The position numbers and the translations under genes were made by a program. The notes under the pieces were generated by a model. That model saw nothing but the letters and a program-made list of their open reading frames with translations. It ran no database searches and was not told the DNA's origin. Positions 24,904 through 34,939 of a stretch of DNA of 64,000 nucleotides are shown in pieces. Source of the DNA: Cytophagales bacterium (GTDB lineage Bacteria > Bacteroidota > Bacteroidia > Cytophagales > Flammeovirgaceae); contig JANWWC010000005.1 of the NCBI GenBank assembly GCA_025056215.1, forward strand, positions 124,001 through 188,000, given 5' to 3'. Position 1 is the first letter of the stretch. Each line of letters opens with the position of its first letter.

Positions 24904-27900
24904 CTATTGGGTTAGATTAAAGCGAAATTGAATTCCAAAAGAAGTATTTGTTCTTCTAAAAGAGTTGGAAACCAACGGATTGTTAATAGTTCGTTCGAAA
25001 TAAATTTGCATATTCGCTTTTTTGTTAATAGTGTAAGAGATCGTAGGGCGGAGCTGTAATTGTTCGTTTCCTTGAGTGATTTGCCCGAAGGTGTTTTCGC
25101 GTCTTTTTTCGTCTTGTACGATGCGATGAAGTATTGTTTTGTTTTCTCGTATTGTGAAAGCACAGCGAAAAGTTACATCGTTTTGCAACACTACTGTTTT
25201 GCCATCTGGAGTACGTAAAAAGGGTAGTTTCATGCCTGCTTTAGTGTATCCAATATCTATCATGATGTCGTTTGTATGGTTTTCGTTAATTTGTGCATTA
25301 GAAAGATTAAGAGCGATATCTCTTCTTCGGTTGTAGTCTATTTTAATAGATACATTCGATTTGGTACGCATATTAATCCCAAGAAGAGGACTAAAGTTTT
25401 CTCGGATACTTACCTGATTGATAACAAGGAGTGGGGTGAGATTGCCTCGAATAGGATCAAGTTGTGCTCTTCCGATATCTTGTTCACTGATACTAAGCGC
25501 AATATTTTGAGAGGTAGCTACACCTAAAGAAGAAGCGTAGCTTCCTACGTTGTAGTCTGATTGATAGCTGTGGTTAAGATTTATAGATTGAAAACTTTTT
25601 TTGAAGAATTCTAAGCGCGAAAGTCCTGTATAGGTAATTTTCCAGTTAGGAAGAGGAATCGATGGGAAATTGCTGAGTCGAATGCGATGAGGGCTTGTTC
25701 CTGCATAGGCGGCCAGAAACGAAGGAATCAATACATCTTGTGAGTTGGGTAAGTATTGTCGTGCTGTATCATTAGAATTGAAAAATGGGTTTTCATCGTT
25801 TAGGCGTTTGGTTAAAATGTGTCGATTAGAAACGAATGCTTGAAATGTTGTAGAGTTAGTAGCTTCACCTTGCTTAAAAGAAGTTCGAATTGCAATGAAT
25901 GAAGTACCGTAACTCCCTGTCCTAACAGGAGATTGAGAAAGAAAAGCCTGAGCGCTATCATTCCACCGAAATACTTCGTTGTAGGAGGATTGGTTGTTCA
26001 TTCGGGCATCAAAAGAAATTTTAAAGTCACGAATAGGTTCGGCTTGAGTGCGAAAAGTAATTTGTCGGTTCATGGTTTGGCGAAAAGGATTATTAAGTTG
26101 AGAACTTTTAGCCAGCCAATTTTGTTGAGCACCGCGCTCTTTAATGTCTTGCGATTGATCTCCTAGCATAAAAGGAATTCCTGGTGCGTTCCACTGAGGG
26201 TCAAATCCTAACCAATCGGGAGTATAAGAGGCTCCTGGAAAATCAGTAGTAGCGTTTTGAGAGTAACTCACATTGAAATCTTTAAAAGACATGAGTCCGT
26301 TAAAAACGCCTTCTACAAATCGGTTTTCTGGAGGCTGAATATCGTTTTTTTTGTTATATTCAATTTTTTCTTTGATGCTATTGAGTTTGGCTTGAAGGCG
26401 CGCTTGTTTGCGTTGTAATCTTGTTTGTCCTGTATCCAGATTCGGACGCATCGGGCGGGCGATAGTAGGTTCTTCATATATTCCGTCGCGTTCTGCACGG
26501 CGCTTGCGAAGCCATCTATTTGCTTGAAAATTTTGCTTTTCAGCTTTATAAGTAAATTTTTTTAGTTTGCGCACATTTTGTTTTTGAGCAATTTTTTGTC
26601 GCTTGATTTCCAATTCCTTTTGTCGTTTTTCTTCGGTTTTTAGGTCTTCTTTTCTTTCATCTTCTCGTGCTTTGATACGCGCTTTTGCGTCGTTTTCTAC
26701 ACTTAAGCGAAAATTATTTGCTAATTCACCAGTGGAATCTCTTTTCATGAGAATAGGAGTAATTTGTGCAATTTTTAGAGAATCATTTTTTTTCTCTTCT
26801 TCAAATCGTTGTTGCGTTTTTTGGGCTGTTTTTCTCAAATTTTCTTCAAAAAGAGCATCTTTCTGAAGGGCGCGTTCATACCGACGATTCATTTTAGCAG
26901 TTCGCCTTTCTATTCGTTGATTTCTTCTTGCTTGTTGCTTTTCTACTCGTTTTTCTAAAGGTTGAAGGCGCTCTTCTAGTCGTTTCCTTTTCCATTCCAA
27001 AGGGTCTTCTATTTTAATTTTGCCATCGCGAGAGCGCGCACGTTGTTTGGCTTTTTCGTTAATTCTTTTGAGATAGGGAACTTTGTCGTAAATTTTGTTT
27101 AAATCTATTCTTCCATTGAGAGTGACGTTTTGTTTGTTGTTAATGTGATTTCCGAATGAATCTTGCAAGGAGAGAGCGTTTGCCGTCCAATCGTATCCTC
27201 CTTGATAGCGCGCATCGGCAGATAAAAAATCGAGTCCAGGAATTTTATCGAACGGCAAGCGATAATTAGCCCCTATAGAATGAGAATAACTTTTTGGGCG
27301 GCCTCCTGTAACAGCAGCGCGCCATAAGGAATCGTTCTGACGTTGGGTAATGTCTGCAAAGGGTTCATCAATAATACCTCGTGCCGTAGCATTATAATCT
27401 AAGCTAATACTTTTAGTAAGTTGCCAGTTGAGTGTATAAGTTCTATTGACAAAGAATGATTTTTCGAATATAGGTCTTATTCCTTGGGTAGAAAGGCGAC
27501 TGTCGCGGAGTTGAGTGCGGGCAAGTCGGCGATCAATTTCTCCGCGCATTGTAAAACTATTAGGAATAGGATTTAAGTTGATATCTTTGAGCCATTTCAT
27601 TGAATTTTTTTTCATAAAGTCGGATTTGGATTTTGAGAAAGGCTCAAAAGGTTTTACTTGAGGAGAAAAAGCGTAAGCAGCACTTGTTTTCCATTGTCGC
27701 AAAGCGTAAGATTCTGTTCTGATATCTCTGCGAAATTGTTCGGAATATGAGTAGCTAAAGGTCCAGTTTTCGATATCCCAAGGGTAAGATTTGGCTTCTT
27801 TACTAATTTTTTTCTTTTTGATATTCGAAAAATTAATGCTTCTGCGCTCTTGAATATCGGAAACTAAAAGAGGATAGTTGTCGGGTCGAGATTGTCCTAC

Positions 27901-30900
27901 TTGGGTGAAAGGACCTACTCCATTTTCTACTAATACATCAGGGTCGAGAGGGTCGAACTTTGGGCGTTTTACGCTGCGTTCGTAACTCCAAAACATAGGT
28001 AAGCTAATTCCTATTTTGTTTAAAAAAAACTTATCTAATTGTACGTTAGTAGTGATGTCAAAATCTAAATTATTTGTTCGTTGGCGCTGCTGGGGCTTGT
28101 CTTGAAGAGAACCAAACCCGAATGTACTATAGCGTAGGTTAGTTTGAAGGGTGGCTAAATCTGCGAGGTTCATTCCTAAATTGGTATTGATAGCCCAGCC
28201 TTTAATATTGTTGAATTCTGTTACGCGCAATTCATTCACCCAAATGCAAAGGTTTCGAGAAAAATTTGTAGATCCTGCATCTGTTTTTTTAGGGTTGCGA
28301 ATCCCAATCAGAATGGTTTGTACTGCACTAATATCGGGTCGCCCTACAACCGTAATGCGATAACGTCCTAAAGTTTCGGCATAAGGCCGCGAGAGTTCTA
28401 GTCCAGAATTGTATTTGCGCGTTTTGATGCTAATAAGGTCTTGAATTGCAATATCAATCCGATTATTTTCTGGCCAAATCTCAAAAGGCGAAAAACTCGG
28501 AATAGGAGTAAGTTTTAATGGAACTTCAATTTCATAGTAATTATTATTTGCATCTGTTCCTAAACGCAAAAAAGCAGTGAGGTCGCCATCTTGGCTTACT
28601 TTATCATCTGATTCCGCATGAATTTCCATTTGGATTCTTCCATACTGAATAAGGTCTAATACGAGATTTTTATAGGCTGCTACTGCTTCTCCTGCAGGTA
28701 ATTGTTGGATACAGAGTTGTAAAGATTGTTCGTTGAGTTGTCTAGTTACTTGAGAAGTAGCATCGAAGTCGCGAAAAATTCCAGGAGGCAACACATAAGG
28801 AGTTCGATTAGGTAAGGCTTGTCCATTTTCTTCTAAATTAACAGTATTGATTTTAGGCAAGGAAGAAGAAGGCTCTAAAGGTAAATTTTCTCCCGCCGAA
28901 GAAAGTTTAAATTCATAAGGGCGCCATTGCGCGCCTACGAGTTGGAATTGTGCAAATCGCAAAATTACAGGTTGTTCCCAGTTGGTAAGAAACAAACGAA
29001 TTTGGTTAATAGATTTATATCCAGCGATGTTGCCGATGTTTTCGACATTATCGCCTCGAATAGGTACTCGAAACTGGTACCAAGTAACAGGTTCTCCATT
29101 TTCAGGATTAGTAGCTTCTACTTTATTAGTGATGTATGGATTTTTTCCTACATCCATTGTTTGAGGGGTGATAGGAACCCGGATTTGATAATATTGGTCT
29201 ACCAAGTCTGTTTTGTTATTGGCGTTTAGGTCTTCTTTATCAGGAAAGTTTGAATTGGAGGAGGGGAAAGCAGCGCCACCAGTAGTAGGAGGAGAATTGT
29301 TTTCAGTTCCGTTGTAGAAGCGATAGCGATCTAGAATCTTATTGTTTTCAAGATCTTGTGAGGCTCCTAAATAGTAGCGAAAATCATCGTTTGCAGGGTC
29401 TGCCGCAATTTGAGCATACACATTCGGATTTACGACAGATTGAATTTGTGATAAAAATCCCCCGAAGCGGCTGCGTTCTACATCCGAATTGATGCCATCT
29501 AAACCGACGTCTTGGAGTTCTCTGGGTCGGGAAGCATCGAAAGCGTCGTTTACAAAGGTAGCAGTAGGCGCTGTTCCGTAGCTTGTGTTGATAGTACCTA
29601 AAGGAAGAAGTTGTTCAAAGAAATCACGTCTGTCAGGAATAGCGTCTTCCGAGATAAGTCCTAAATTAAAATATAGGTCGCCACCTGTAGTATTTCTTAC
29701 GCGCACTTCCTGTCCGTAGCGCTTGTAAATTATTTCACTATTGCCAGAGGTAAGAAAGGGATCCATCAACCAAAACTCAATGTATTGAACATTAAGAGCA
29801 TCAAAGTCTTGGTTGTTTTTGACGATTCCACGCGTAATAGCAGCAAAGTTTTGACGCGGATTAGGTAGTGTTCCATCAGGGTTTAGATTAGGATTATAGT
29901 TATAGAATCCTCTCTCATTAGGAAAGTAAGCTAAATCAAACGTAGGTTCGTTAGTGAGTACTTGCCCGCGTTGTCTTGCAGGATAGATTTCATTGAAAGG
30001 AATCAGGCGTACGTATTGATTTCTTACGTCTTCGTCTGTGAGGTTAGGAGGTCGAGAACGAGCGGTTCCTCCTCCTGTAAAATAGAAAACGTTATCGATA
30101 GTGTACCAAGCCAGTTTGGCACGTCTGAAGTTGAGCGATAGCCCTGTATCTGAATTAGAAGCAAACATGCGCGGCACAGCGCCTAGTTTCCATTCTAAGG
30201 GTTGTGAGCCTATGTTGATAGGGATTTCAGCAGCTTCAAAATCGTCGATGTAAGCAGTTCCATTTTTTCCTAAAAGCGCGGGAGAACCTGGCAAAATTTG
30301 GGCAAACTCTAATTTTGTGGTTAGCTTGGAGGGAGTTTTGGTAGAAATTCCCGGCAATTGATCTATAATTCTTGTAACAAGTTGTGATTCACCTCTCCAG
30401 TCCATTCCTACTCCCCATAGAGCATTACTAGTAGGTTCTGTGCCTACTGTTACACGTCTGATGATAGGGCGCTCGTTTAAGTACAAGAGAGTACTTGTTA
30501 GTTTGAAATTTTTGTTGAAATGGTATTCTATGTCTGTTCCCATCAGGTTGCGCGTTTGAAACGAAAACATATCAGCGCGTTCGTATCGAATCGTAATATC
30601 TTTTCCTGACGCCATGACAGCATCGTTTAAAATGCGAATGGTTCCTGTCATATAATCGACATTAAAATCGGTTCCTTCTGTTAAAGGAATTCCGCCAGCA
30701 GTGATTTGTACAGAGCGCGGCGCTATATTGAGAGCAGGTAATTTAATTTCACTTCCAGAGCCTGTTTGATACTGAATGCGCAAAAAAAACTTAGCTAAAA
30801 GTGTGTTTTGCTGTACATCGTTGTCGTATTTATTTTTTCGATATAGCAAATCAAAGATATATTTAGGAAAAAATTGTGCGTCTACATCTTCTTTCATTTG

Positions 30901-32760
30901 TTTTTTGAGTGTGTTTCCGAAAGGCTCGAGAACAGGAAATATGACTCTTCCGTTGTTTTCGTCTATGGTAATGTTAGGAAGGTAATCAAAAAGTCCATCA
31001 GGACCGCGGTCATTATTAGGATTGAGTTGATCCATTTTGAGAATTTCGACGAGTTGTCGACCAGCTAAAGAAGTTTCTTGAAGGGTAGGGTTGTCGATGC
31101 CTGTATCGTCGTCTCTATAAATGATATTAAGTCTAAAGTTTTCGCGGCGAAGAGTAACGGTTCCCAACGAATAAATATTTTTCATCATCAGGTCCCAGTT
31201 TTTTAAATCAAATCGGATAGAAGCAGGTTTAAGTAGTTTAAGAATAATATTTTCGGCGTCAGTTCTGTTCTGATAGTCATCTGTGAGTTCTCCTACGCGG
31301 TATCGTTGTCCGTTGTAGGTATATTCAAAGGCAACTGCAAGAGCTTCATTGATATTAAGGCGTTGTTTAAGAGAAATATAACCGAGTTGGGGGTGAAAAG
31401 TAAATTCGTTATCGCTTAGACGTCTGGCGCGTTGGATGTATTCAAAATCTGCTCCGTTGATAAGCCCTTGTGCTTCTAGGGCAGAGATAGCAACATTACC
31501 ATTTCGTACATTTATGTTGTTGCTGAATAAGTTCCATTGAAGATTTGCATTATTATCTGCAGGAAAAGAGACTGTATCTCCTTCTAAAATTTGAAAGGCA
31601 GGTTGATTGGGTTTAGCAAATGAGGATCGAGAAGGATTGCTTTCTCCTAGGTCCATCAGAGCAACGACATTTCGCTGTTTGTCTACTATGTTTTGAATAT
31701 TAGTGACATACACCTCCACTCGAGTTACCTGCACACCAGAGGTAATCATCGGAAGGTTAGTAAGACTTCTTTCATAAATTTCTCTAAAAAAATGGGCTAA
31801 AAAGAAATGGCGATTATCGTCATAGTCGTTGCAGCGAATTTCGATTTCTTTCCCAGTAGCACCATTCCGAATTGTAATAGACTCTCCTGTGCCGCGTTGA
31901 TTGGCTAAAACTGTATTAACAAACAACCTTCCAAAGCGGAGTTTGGTTTTAATTCCGAACAAATTTTGAGAGCCTTTAATAAGACTGTTTGAGGTAGTAA
32001 AATTGATATTTCCAAATTGCACTTCTTGTAAGATATCTTCTTCAAATGCTTTATAAGCAAAGTTCATTTGATTATCGAATTGAAAACCTGCCTTAGTATC
32101 ATACCGAACAGAAGTAGAAAATTTGCTTCCTATTTTACCAGTCATATTCATTTGAATTTGTTGGTCGAAGTCGAAACCTCCGTTTCGTTGCAATCGAATG
32201 GGGAGCGTAGGGTTGTCTACACGCTGAAACTTAAATCCAAAGTCTAACACTACAGAGCCCGTCGTACGGATGTCTACTTTATCTCCTCCAAACAATCGAT
32301 TAAAAACAGGTCCTAAATAGATATCTGGGATAAGTTTGTCGGTAGTAGGTCGTTTACTAGAGGTATCTTGAATGGCTCCGCGCTCGGGTTCAAATCCTTT
32401 TTTTTTGAAGTATTTATTTTGGTCTTCTCGAAAGCGATATTTTTTATATTCTTCGAACGTCATGCGACTTGGTGCTTGAATTTCTGTGTCGCCTATTTTT
32501 TCAGAAATATTAAAAAACTTTCCACTTGTATCTAATTCAGTTACTTGTTTGTAAGAAGAGGGATTTTTAAGCAAAAAAGGAGACTGTGAGCGTCTTTCAG
32601 AGTATAAACTGCTCCGTTTATCGCGTCGATAGTAAGGTAATTTTTTAAGATTTATTTGGGTAGTGTCTGAAAAAGTTTGGATTGTCTGGGTGTTTTGGGC
32701 AAACCCTCCCAGAGAAAATAAATATAAAACTTTGATAATAAGAAGTTTAGAATATCTCAC
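24904..32760 (-). CDS. sprA: SprA/SOV: giant outer-membrane translocon of type IX secretion and gliding
   Basis: This 2618-residue protein has an N-terminal signal peptide (about 1-22, ending GGFAQ). In Flavobacterium SprA forms a 36-strand beta-barrel that lets T9SS cargo cross the outer membrane and also exports the gliding adhesin SprB. Seen: family blocks such as GPVFNRLFGGDKVDIRTTGS near 150, repeated KFSTSVRYDTKAGFQFDNQMNF-type strands, YIDDFEAAEI near 840, LFLTNWEQPVILRF near 1260, and a final barrel strand SFGIQFRFNLTQ with a terminal-type aromatic pattern. A basic, very charged coiled-coil-like insertion runs from about 1895 to 2140 (K, R, E, Q rich), far longer than surrounding loops. 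The dcd gene lies upstream on the same strand. PorX and PorP/SprF-like partners are elsewhere in the window. Confidence 0.95.
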   Translation of the reverse strand: MRYSKLLIIKVLYLFSLGGFAQNTQTIQTFSDTTQINLKKLPYYRRDKRSSLYSERRSQSPFLLKNPSSYKQVTELDTSGKFFNISEKIGDTEIQAPSRMTFEEYKKYRFREDQNKYFKKKGFEPERGAIQDTSSKRPTTDKLIPDIYLGPVFNRLFGGDKVDIRTTGSVVLDFGFKFQRVDNPTLPIRLQRNGGFDFDQQIQMNMTGKIGSKFSTSVRYDTKAGFQFDNQMNFAYKAFEEDILQEVQFGNINFTTSNSLIKGSQNLFGIKTKLRFGRLFVNTVLANQRGTGESITIRNGATGKEIEIRCNDYDDNRHFFLAHFFREIYERSLTNLPMITSGVQVTRVEVYVTNIQNIVDKQRNVVALMDLGESNPSRSSFAKPNQPAFQILEGDTVSFPADNNANLQWNLFSNNINVRNGNVAISALEAQGLINGADFEYIQRARRLSDNEFTFHPQLGYISLKQRLNINEALAVAFEYTYNGQRYRVGELTDDYQNRTDAENIILKLLKPASIRFDLKNWDLMMKNIYSLGTVTLRRENFRLNIIYRDDDTGIDNPTLQETSLAGRQLVEILKMDQLNPNNDRGPDGLFDYLPNITIDENNGRVIFPVLEPFGNTLKKQMKEDVDAQFFPKYIFDLLYRKNKYDNDVQQNTLLAKFFLRIQYQTGSGSEIKLPALNIAPRSVQITAGGIPLTEGTDFNVDYMTGTIRILNDAVMASGKDITIRYERADMFSFQTRNLMGTDIEYHFNKNFKLTSTLLYLNERPIIRRVTVGTEPTSNALWGVGMDWRGESQLVTRIIDQLPGISTKTPSKLTTKLEFAQILPGSPALLGKNGTAYIDDFEAAEIPINIGSQPLEWKLGAVPRMFASNSDTGLSLNFRRAKLAWYTIDNVFYFTGGGTARSRPPNLTDEDVRNQYVRLIPFNEIYPARQRGQVLTNEPTFDLAYFPNERGFYNYNPNLNPDGTLPNPRQNFAAITRGIVKNNQDFDALNVQYIEFWLMDPFLTSGNSEIIYKRYGQEVRVRNTTGGDLYFNLGLISEDAIPDRRDFFEQLLPLGTINTSYGTAPTATFVNDAFDASRPRELQDVGLDGINSDVERSRFGGFLSQIQSVVNPNVYAQIAADPANDDFRYYLGASQDLENNKILDRYRFYNGTENNSPPTTGGAAFPSSNSNFPDKEDLNANNKTDLVDQYYQIRVPITPQTMDVGKNPYITNKVEATNPENGEPVTWYQFRVPIRGDNVENIGNIAGYKSINQIRLFLTNWEQPVILRFAQFQLVGAQWRPYEFKLSSAGENLPLEPSSSLPKINTVNLEENGQALPNRTPYVLPPGIFRDFDATSQVTRQLNEQSLQLCIQQLPAGEAVAAYKNLVLDLIQYGRIQMEIHAESDDKVSQDGDLTAFLRLGTDANNNYYEIEVPLKLTPIPSFSPFEIWPENNRIDIAIQDLISIKTRKYNSGLELSRPYAETLGRYRITVVGRPDISAVQTILIGIRNPKKTDAGSTNFSRNLCIWVNELRVTEFNNIKGWAINTNLGMNLADLATLQTNLRYSTFGFGSLQDKPQQRQRTNNLDFDITTNVQLDKFFLNKIGISLPMFWSYERSVKRPKFDPLDPDVLVENGVGPFTQVGQSRPDNYPLLVSDIQERRSINFSNIKKKKISKEAKSYPWDIENWTFSYSYSEQFRRDIRTESYALRQWKTSAAYAFSPQVKPFEPFSKSKSDFMKKNSMKWLKDINLNPIPNSFTMRGEIDRRLARTQLRDSRLSTQGIRPIFEKSFFVNRTYTLNWQLTKSISLDYNATARGIIDEPFADITQRQNDSLWRAAVTGGRPKSYSHSIGANYRLPFDKIPGLDFLSADARYQGGYDWTANALSLQDSFGNHINNKQNVTLNGRIDLNKIYDKVPYLKRINEKAKQRARSRDGKIKIEDPLEWKRKRLEERLQPLEKRVEKQQARRNQRIERRTAKMNRRYERALQKDALFEENLRKTAQKTQQRFEEEKKNDSLKIAQITPILMKRDSTGELANNFRLSVENDAKARIKAREDERKEDLKTEEKRQKELEIKRQKIAQKQNVRKLKKFTYKAEKQNFQANRWLRKRRAERDGIYEEPTIARPMRPNLDTGQTRLQRKQARLQAKLNSIKEKIEYNKKNDIQPPENRFVEGVFNGLMSFKDFNVSYSQNATTDFPGASYTPDWLGFDPQWNAPGIPFMLGDQSQDIKERGAQQNWLAKSSQLNNPFRQTMNRQITFRTQAEPIRDFKISFDARMNNQSSYNEVFRWNDSAQAFLSQSPVRTGSYGTSFIAIRTSFKQGEATNSTTFQAFVSNRHILTKRLNDENPFFNSNDTARQYLPNSQDVLIPSFLAAYAGTSPHRIRLSNFPSIPLPNWKITYTGLSRLEFFKKSFQSINLNHSYQSDYNVGSYASSLGVATSQNIALSISEQDIGRAQLDPIRGNLTPLLVINQVSIRENFSPLLGINMRTKSNVSIKIDYNRRRDIALNLSNAQINENHTNDIMIDIGYTKAGMKLPFLRTPDGKTVVLQNDVTFRCAFTIRENKTILHRIVQDEKRRENTFGQITQGNEQLQLRPTISYTINKKANMQIYFERTINNPLVSNSFRRTNTSFGIQFRFNLTQ

Positions 32761-32828
32761 GATACTTAATCAAGTCGATGATACATAAATTTTGGGTAAA
32801 TCTTAAAATTATCAACTTTATTGAAAAA

Positions 32829-33377
32829 TCAATACAAGTTCAAAAAAGTGTTTTTCCACATCATAGATTCTACAGGCTTGGGAGAGCGCTGCGTATATTT
32901 TGCATTTCTTTTGTTAAAATAATAGTTTTCGATATTACCTTCTACTTTAAAATAGATAAGTTGTCCAATCGGCATGCCTGCATAGACGCGAACAGGCTTG
33001 GAAACAGAAATTTCGAGTGTCCAATGGTTGCAAAAGCCAACATCTCCTTTGCCTGCCGTGGCATGAATATCAATGCCTAAGCGTCCGACACTTGATTTTC
33101 CTTCCAAAAATGGGACGTGACAATGAGTTTCTGTATATTCTAGAGTAGAACCTAAATAAAGTTGGTTAGGTTGAAGCACAAAGCCTTCTGGCGGGATTTC
33201 GAAATGACAAATTTTGTTGTGCTTTTTAGCGTCTAAGATCTCATCTTCATATATAGCCAAATATTTGCTTAAATGTACATCATATGAATTTGTTCCTAAG
33301 CATTCTCTCAGAAAAGGTTCAATGACAATATTTTTTTTAGTAATTTCTTCAAGTATTTGTTTATCTGTAAGAATCAT
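32829..33377 (-). CDS. dcd: dCTP deaminase
   Basis: This 182-residue trimeric dUTPase-fold enzyme converts dCTP to dUTP (feeding dTMP synthesis). Motifs: MILTDKQILEEI start, LGTNSYDVHL (family Ser/Asp), EGKSSVGRLGIDIHATAG with catalytic Arg/Glu region, GDVGFCNHWTLEIS, and GMPIGQLIYF. Length is typical of the Bacteroidota form. A strong Shine-Dalgarno-like AAGGAGGT (33378-33385 on this strand) abuts the ATG with essentially no spacer, which is too close for normal use. It is divergent from nqrA. The enzyme connects with tdk, pyrR and pyrB in this window through pyrimidine metabolism, though not as an operon. Confidence 0.94.
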   Translation of the reverse strand: MILTDKQILEEITKKNIVIEPFLRECLGTNSYDVHLSKYLAIYEDEILDAKKHNKICHFEIPPEGFVLQPNQLYLGSTLEYTETHCHVPFLEGKSSVGRLGIDIHATAGKGDVGFCNHWTLEISVSKPVRVYAGMPIGQLIYFKVEGNIENYYFNKRNAKYTQRSPKPVESMMWKNTFLNLY

Positions 33378-33538
33378 ACCTCCTTAATGAATAAGATTTA
33401 CTTATGATGGTTTTATAATATTAACACAAAAAATAATATAATATTGCAACAAAATTTGTAAACGTTTTTTTATAAAAATCAAGAATCATATAATAGTTTT
33501 GCCAAATGAGTACTTATTTGCAAAATTAAACTATCCAT

Positions 33539-34909
33539 ATGTCGGTTCACGTCAAACTTAAGAAAGGTTTCAATATTAATTTAGCTGGAAAGGCAGCCAG
33601 AAATATTATTACAGACATCGTTCCTAATACTTATGCTGTAAAAGCCTCTGATGTGGTGGGTTTTGAACGTGCAAAGGTATATGTCACGGAAGGAGATATT
33701 GTCAAAGCAGGCACTCCTTTGTTTTCTGAAAAACAACACGAGAATGTTATGTTTACATCTCCTGTAAGCGGAGAGGTGATATCTATCGTGAGAGGAGAAA
33801 AGCGCAAGCTCTTAGAAGTTCGCATATTGGCGGATAAAACTATTGAATATGAGAGTTTTAAGCGCTACTCTATTTCAGAAATCAGCAGTATCTCTCGTCA
33901 GGAAGCGGCGGAACAGCTTTGCAAATCTGGAGTATGGACAAACATCATTCAGCGCCCTTATGGCATTATTGCTAATCCGGCAGATAAACCTAAAGCAATT
34001 TTTATTTCTACTTTTGACACATCCCCTTTAGCGCCAGATTATTCCTTTACCCTAGCAGGACAAGAAAAATACTTCCAAGTAGGTATTGATATCCTTAAAA
34101 AATTTACCGACGGAACTGTTCATGTAAACATAAATGGAAAAGCAGAAGTTTCACCTGTGTTTTCAGGCGCGAAAAATTGCCAAATTAATAAATTTGTAGG
34201 AAAACATCCTGTAGGGAATGTGGGGGTTCAGATTCATCATATCAACCCCATCAATAAAGGAGATATCGTTTGGACATTAAATCCATGGGCAGTTTGTTTG
34301 ATAGGAAAGTTATTTTTAGAAGGCATTTACGATGCATCTAAAATTATTGCAGTAGCAGGTTCAGAGGTCAAAAACCCGCAGTATTATAAAACTTATGTAG
34401 GAGCATCTGTTAGCAAATTTTTGGAAAATAACCTCAAAAGAAATGATGTTCGTATTATCAGTGGGAATGTTCTCACAGGTTATTCCATTAAAGAAGATGG
34501 ATATTTAGGATATTACGACCATCTCATTACTGTCATTCCAGAGGGAAATAAATCTCGTTTTTTTCTTACAGAAGGTTGGTTAGCTCCTACGATGCGACCT
34601 AGTTTTCATCGCGCTATAGGTCTATTACATTTCTTGAATAAGGAGAAAGAAGTGGTGATGGATACGAGCACGAATGGTGAAGAGCGTGCTTTTGTAATGA
34701 CAGGAGTTTATGAAAAAGTCCTTCCTATGGATATTTATCCGCTTTATCTAATAAAAGCTATTTTAGCAGAAGATTATGAGAGTATGGAAGCCTTAGGAAT
34801 TTACGAACTTTTGGAAGAAGATATTGCCCTTTGTGAATTTATTGATGTATCAAAGCAAGATTGGCAAGCAATTCTTCGAAAGGGATTAGATATGTTGCGT
34901 TTGAGTTAA
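33539..34909 (+). CDS. nqrA: Na+-translocating NADH:quinone reductase subunit A
   Basis: This 456-residue peripheral subunit of Na+-NQR lies on the cytoplasmic face of the sodium pump. It shows the family N-terminus (VHVKLKKGFNINLAGKA), a biotinyl-lipoyl-like fold segment with EGDIVKAGTPLF and SPVSGEVISIVRGEKR, the GQEKYFQVGIDIL region, and HHINPINKGD with GEERAFVMTGVYEKVLPMD near the C-terminus. Length fits (about 447-460). It is the first gene of nqrA-B-C-D-E, with gaps of 15-30 nt. The promoter was not resolved; a TTTG occurs at 33498-33501 without a good -7 partner. Confidence 0.95.
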   Translation: MSVHVKLKKGFNINLAGKAARNIITDIVPNTYAVKASDVVGFERAKVYVTEGDIVKAGTPLFSEKQHENVMFTSPVSGEVISIVRGEKRKLLEVRILADKTIEYESFKRYSISEISSISRQEAAEQLCKSGVWTNIIQRPYGIIANPADKPKAIFISTFDTSPLAPDYSFTLAGQEKYFQVGIDILKKFTDGTVHVNINGKAEVSPVFSGAKNCQINKFVGKHPVGNVGVQIHHINPINKGDIVWTLNPWAVCLIGKLFLEGIYDASKIIAVAGSEVKNPQYYKTYVGASVSKFLENNLKRNDVRIISGNVLTGYSIKEDGYLGYYDHLITVIPEGNKSRFFLTEGWLAPTMRPSFHRAIGLLHFLNKEKEVVMDTSTNGEERAFVMTGVYEKVLPMDIYPLYLIKAILAEDYESMEALGIYELLEEDIALCEFIDVSKQDWQAILRKGLDMLRLS

Positions 34910-34939
34910 ACTAATTAGCAAATCTTAAATTATAATGAT

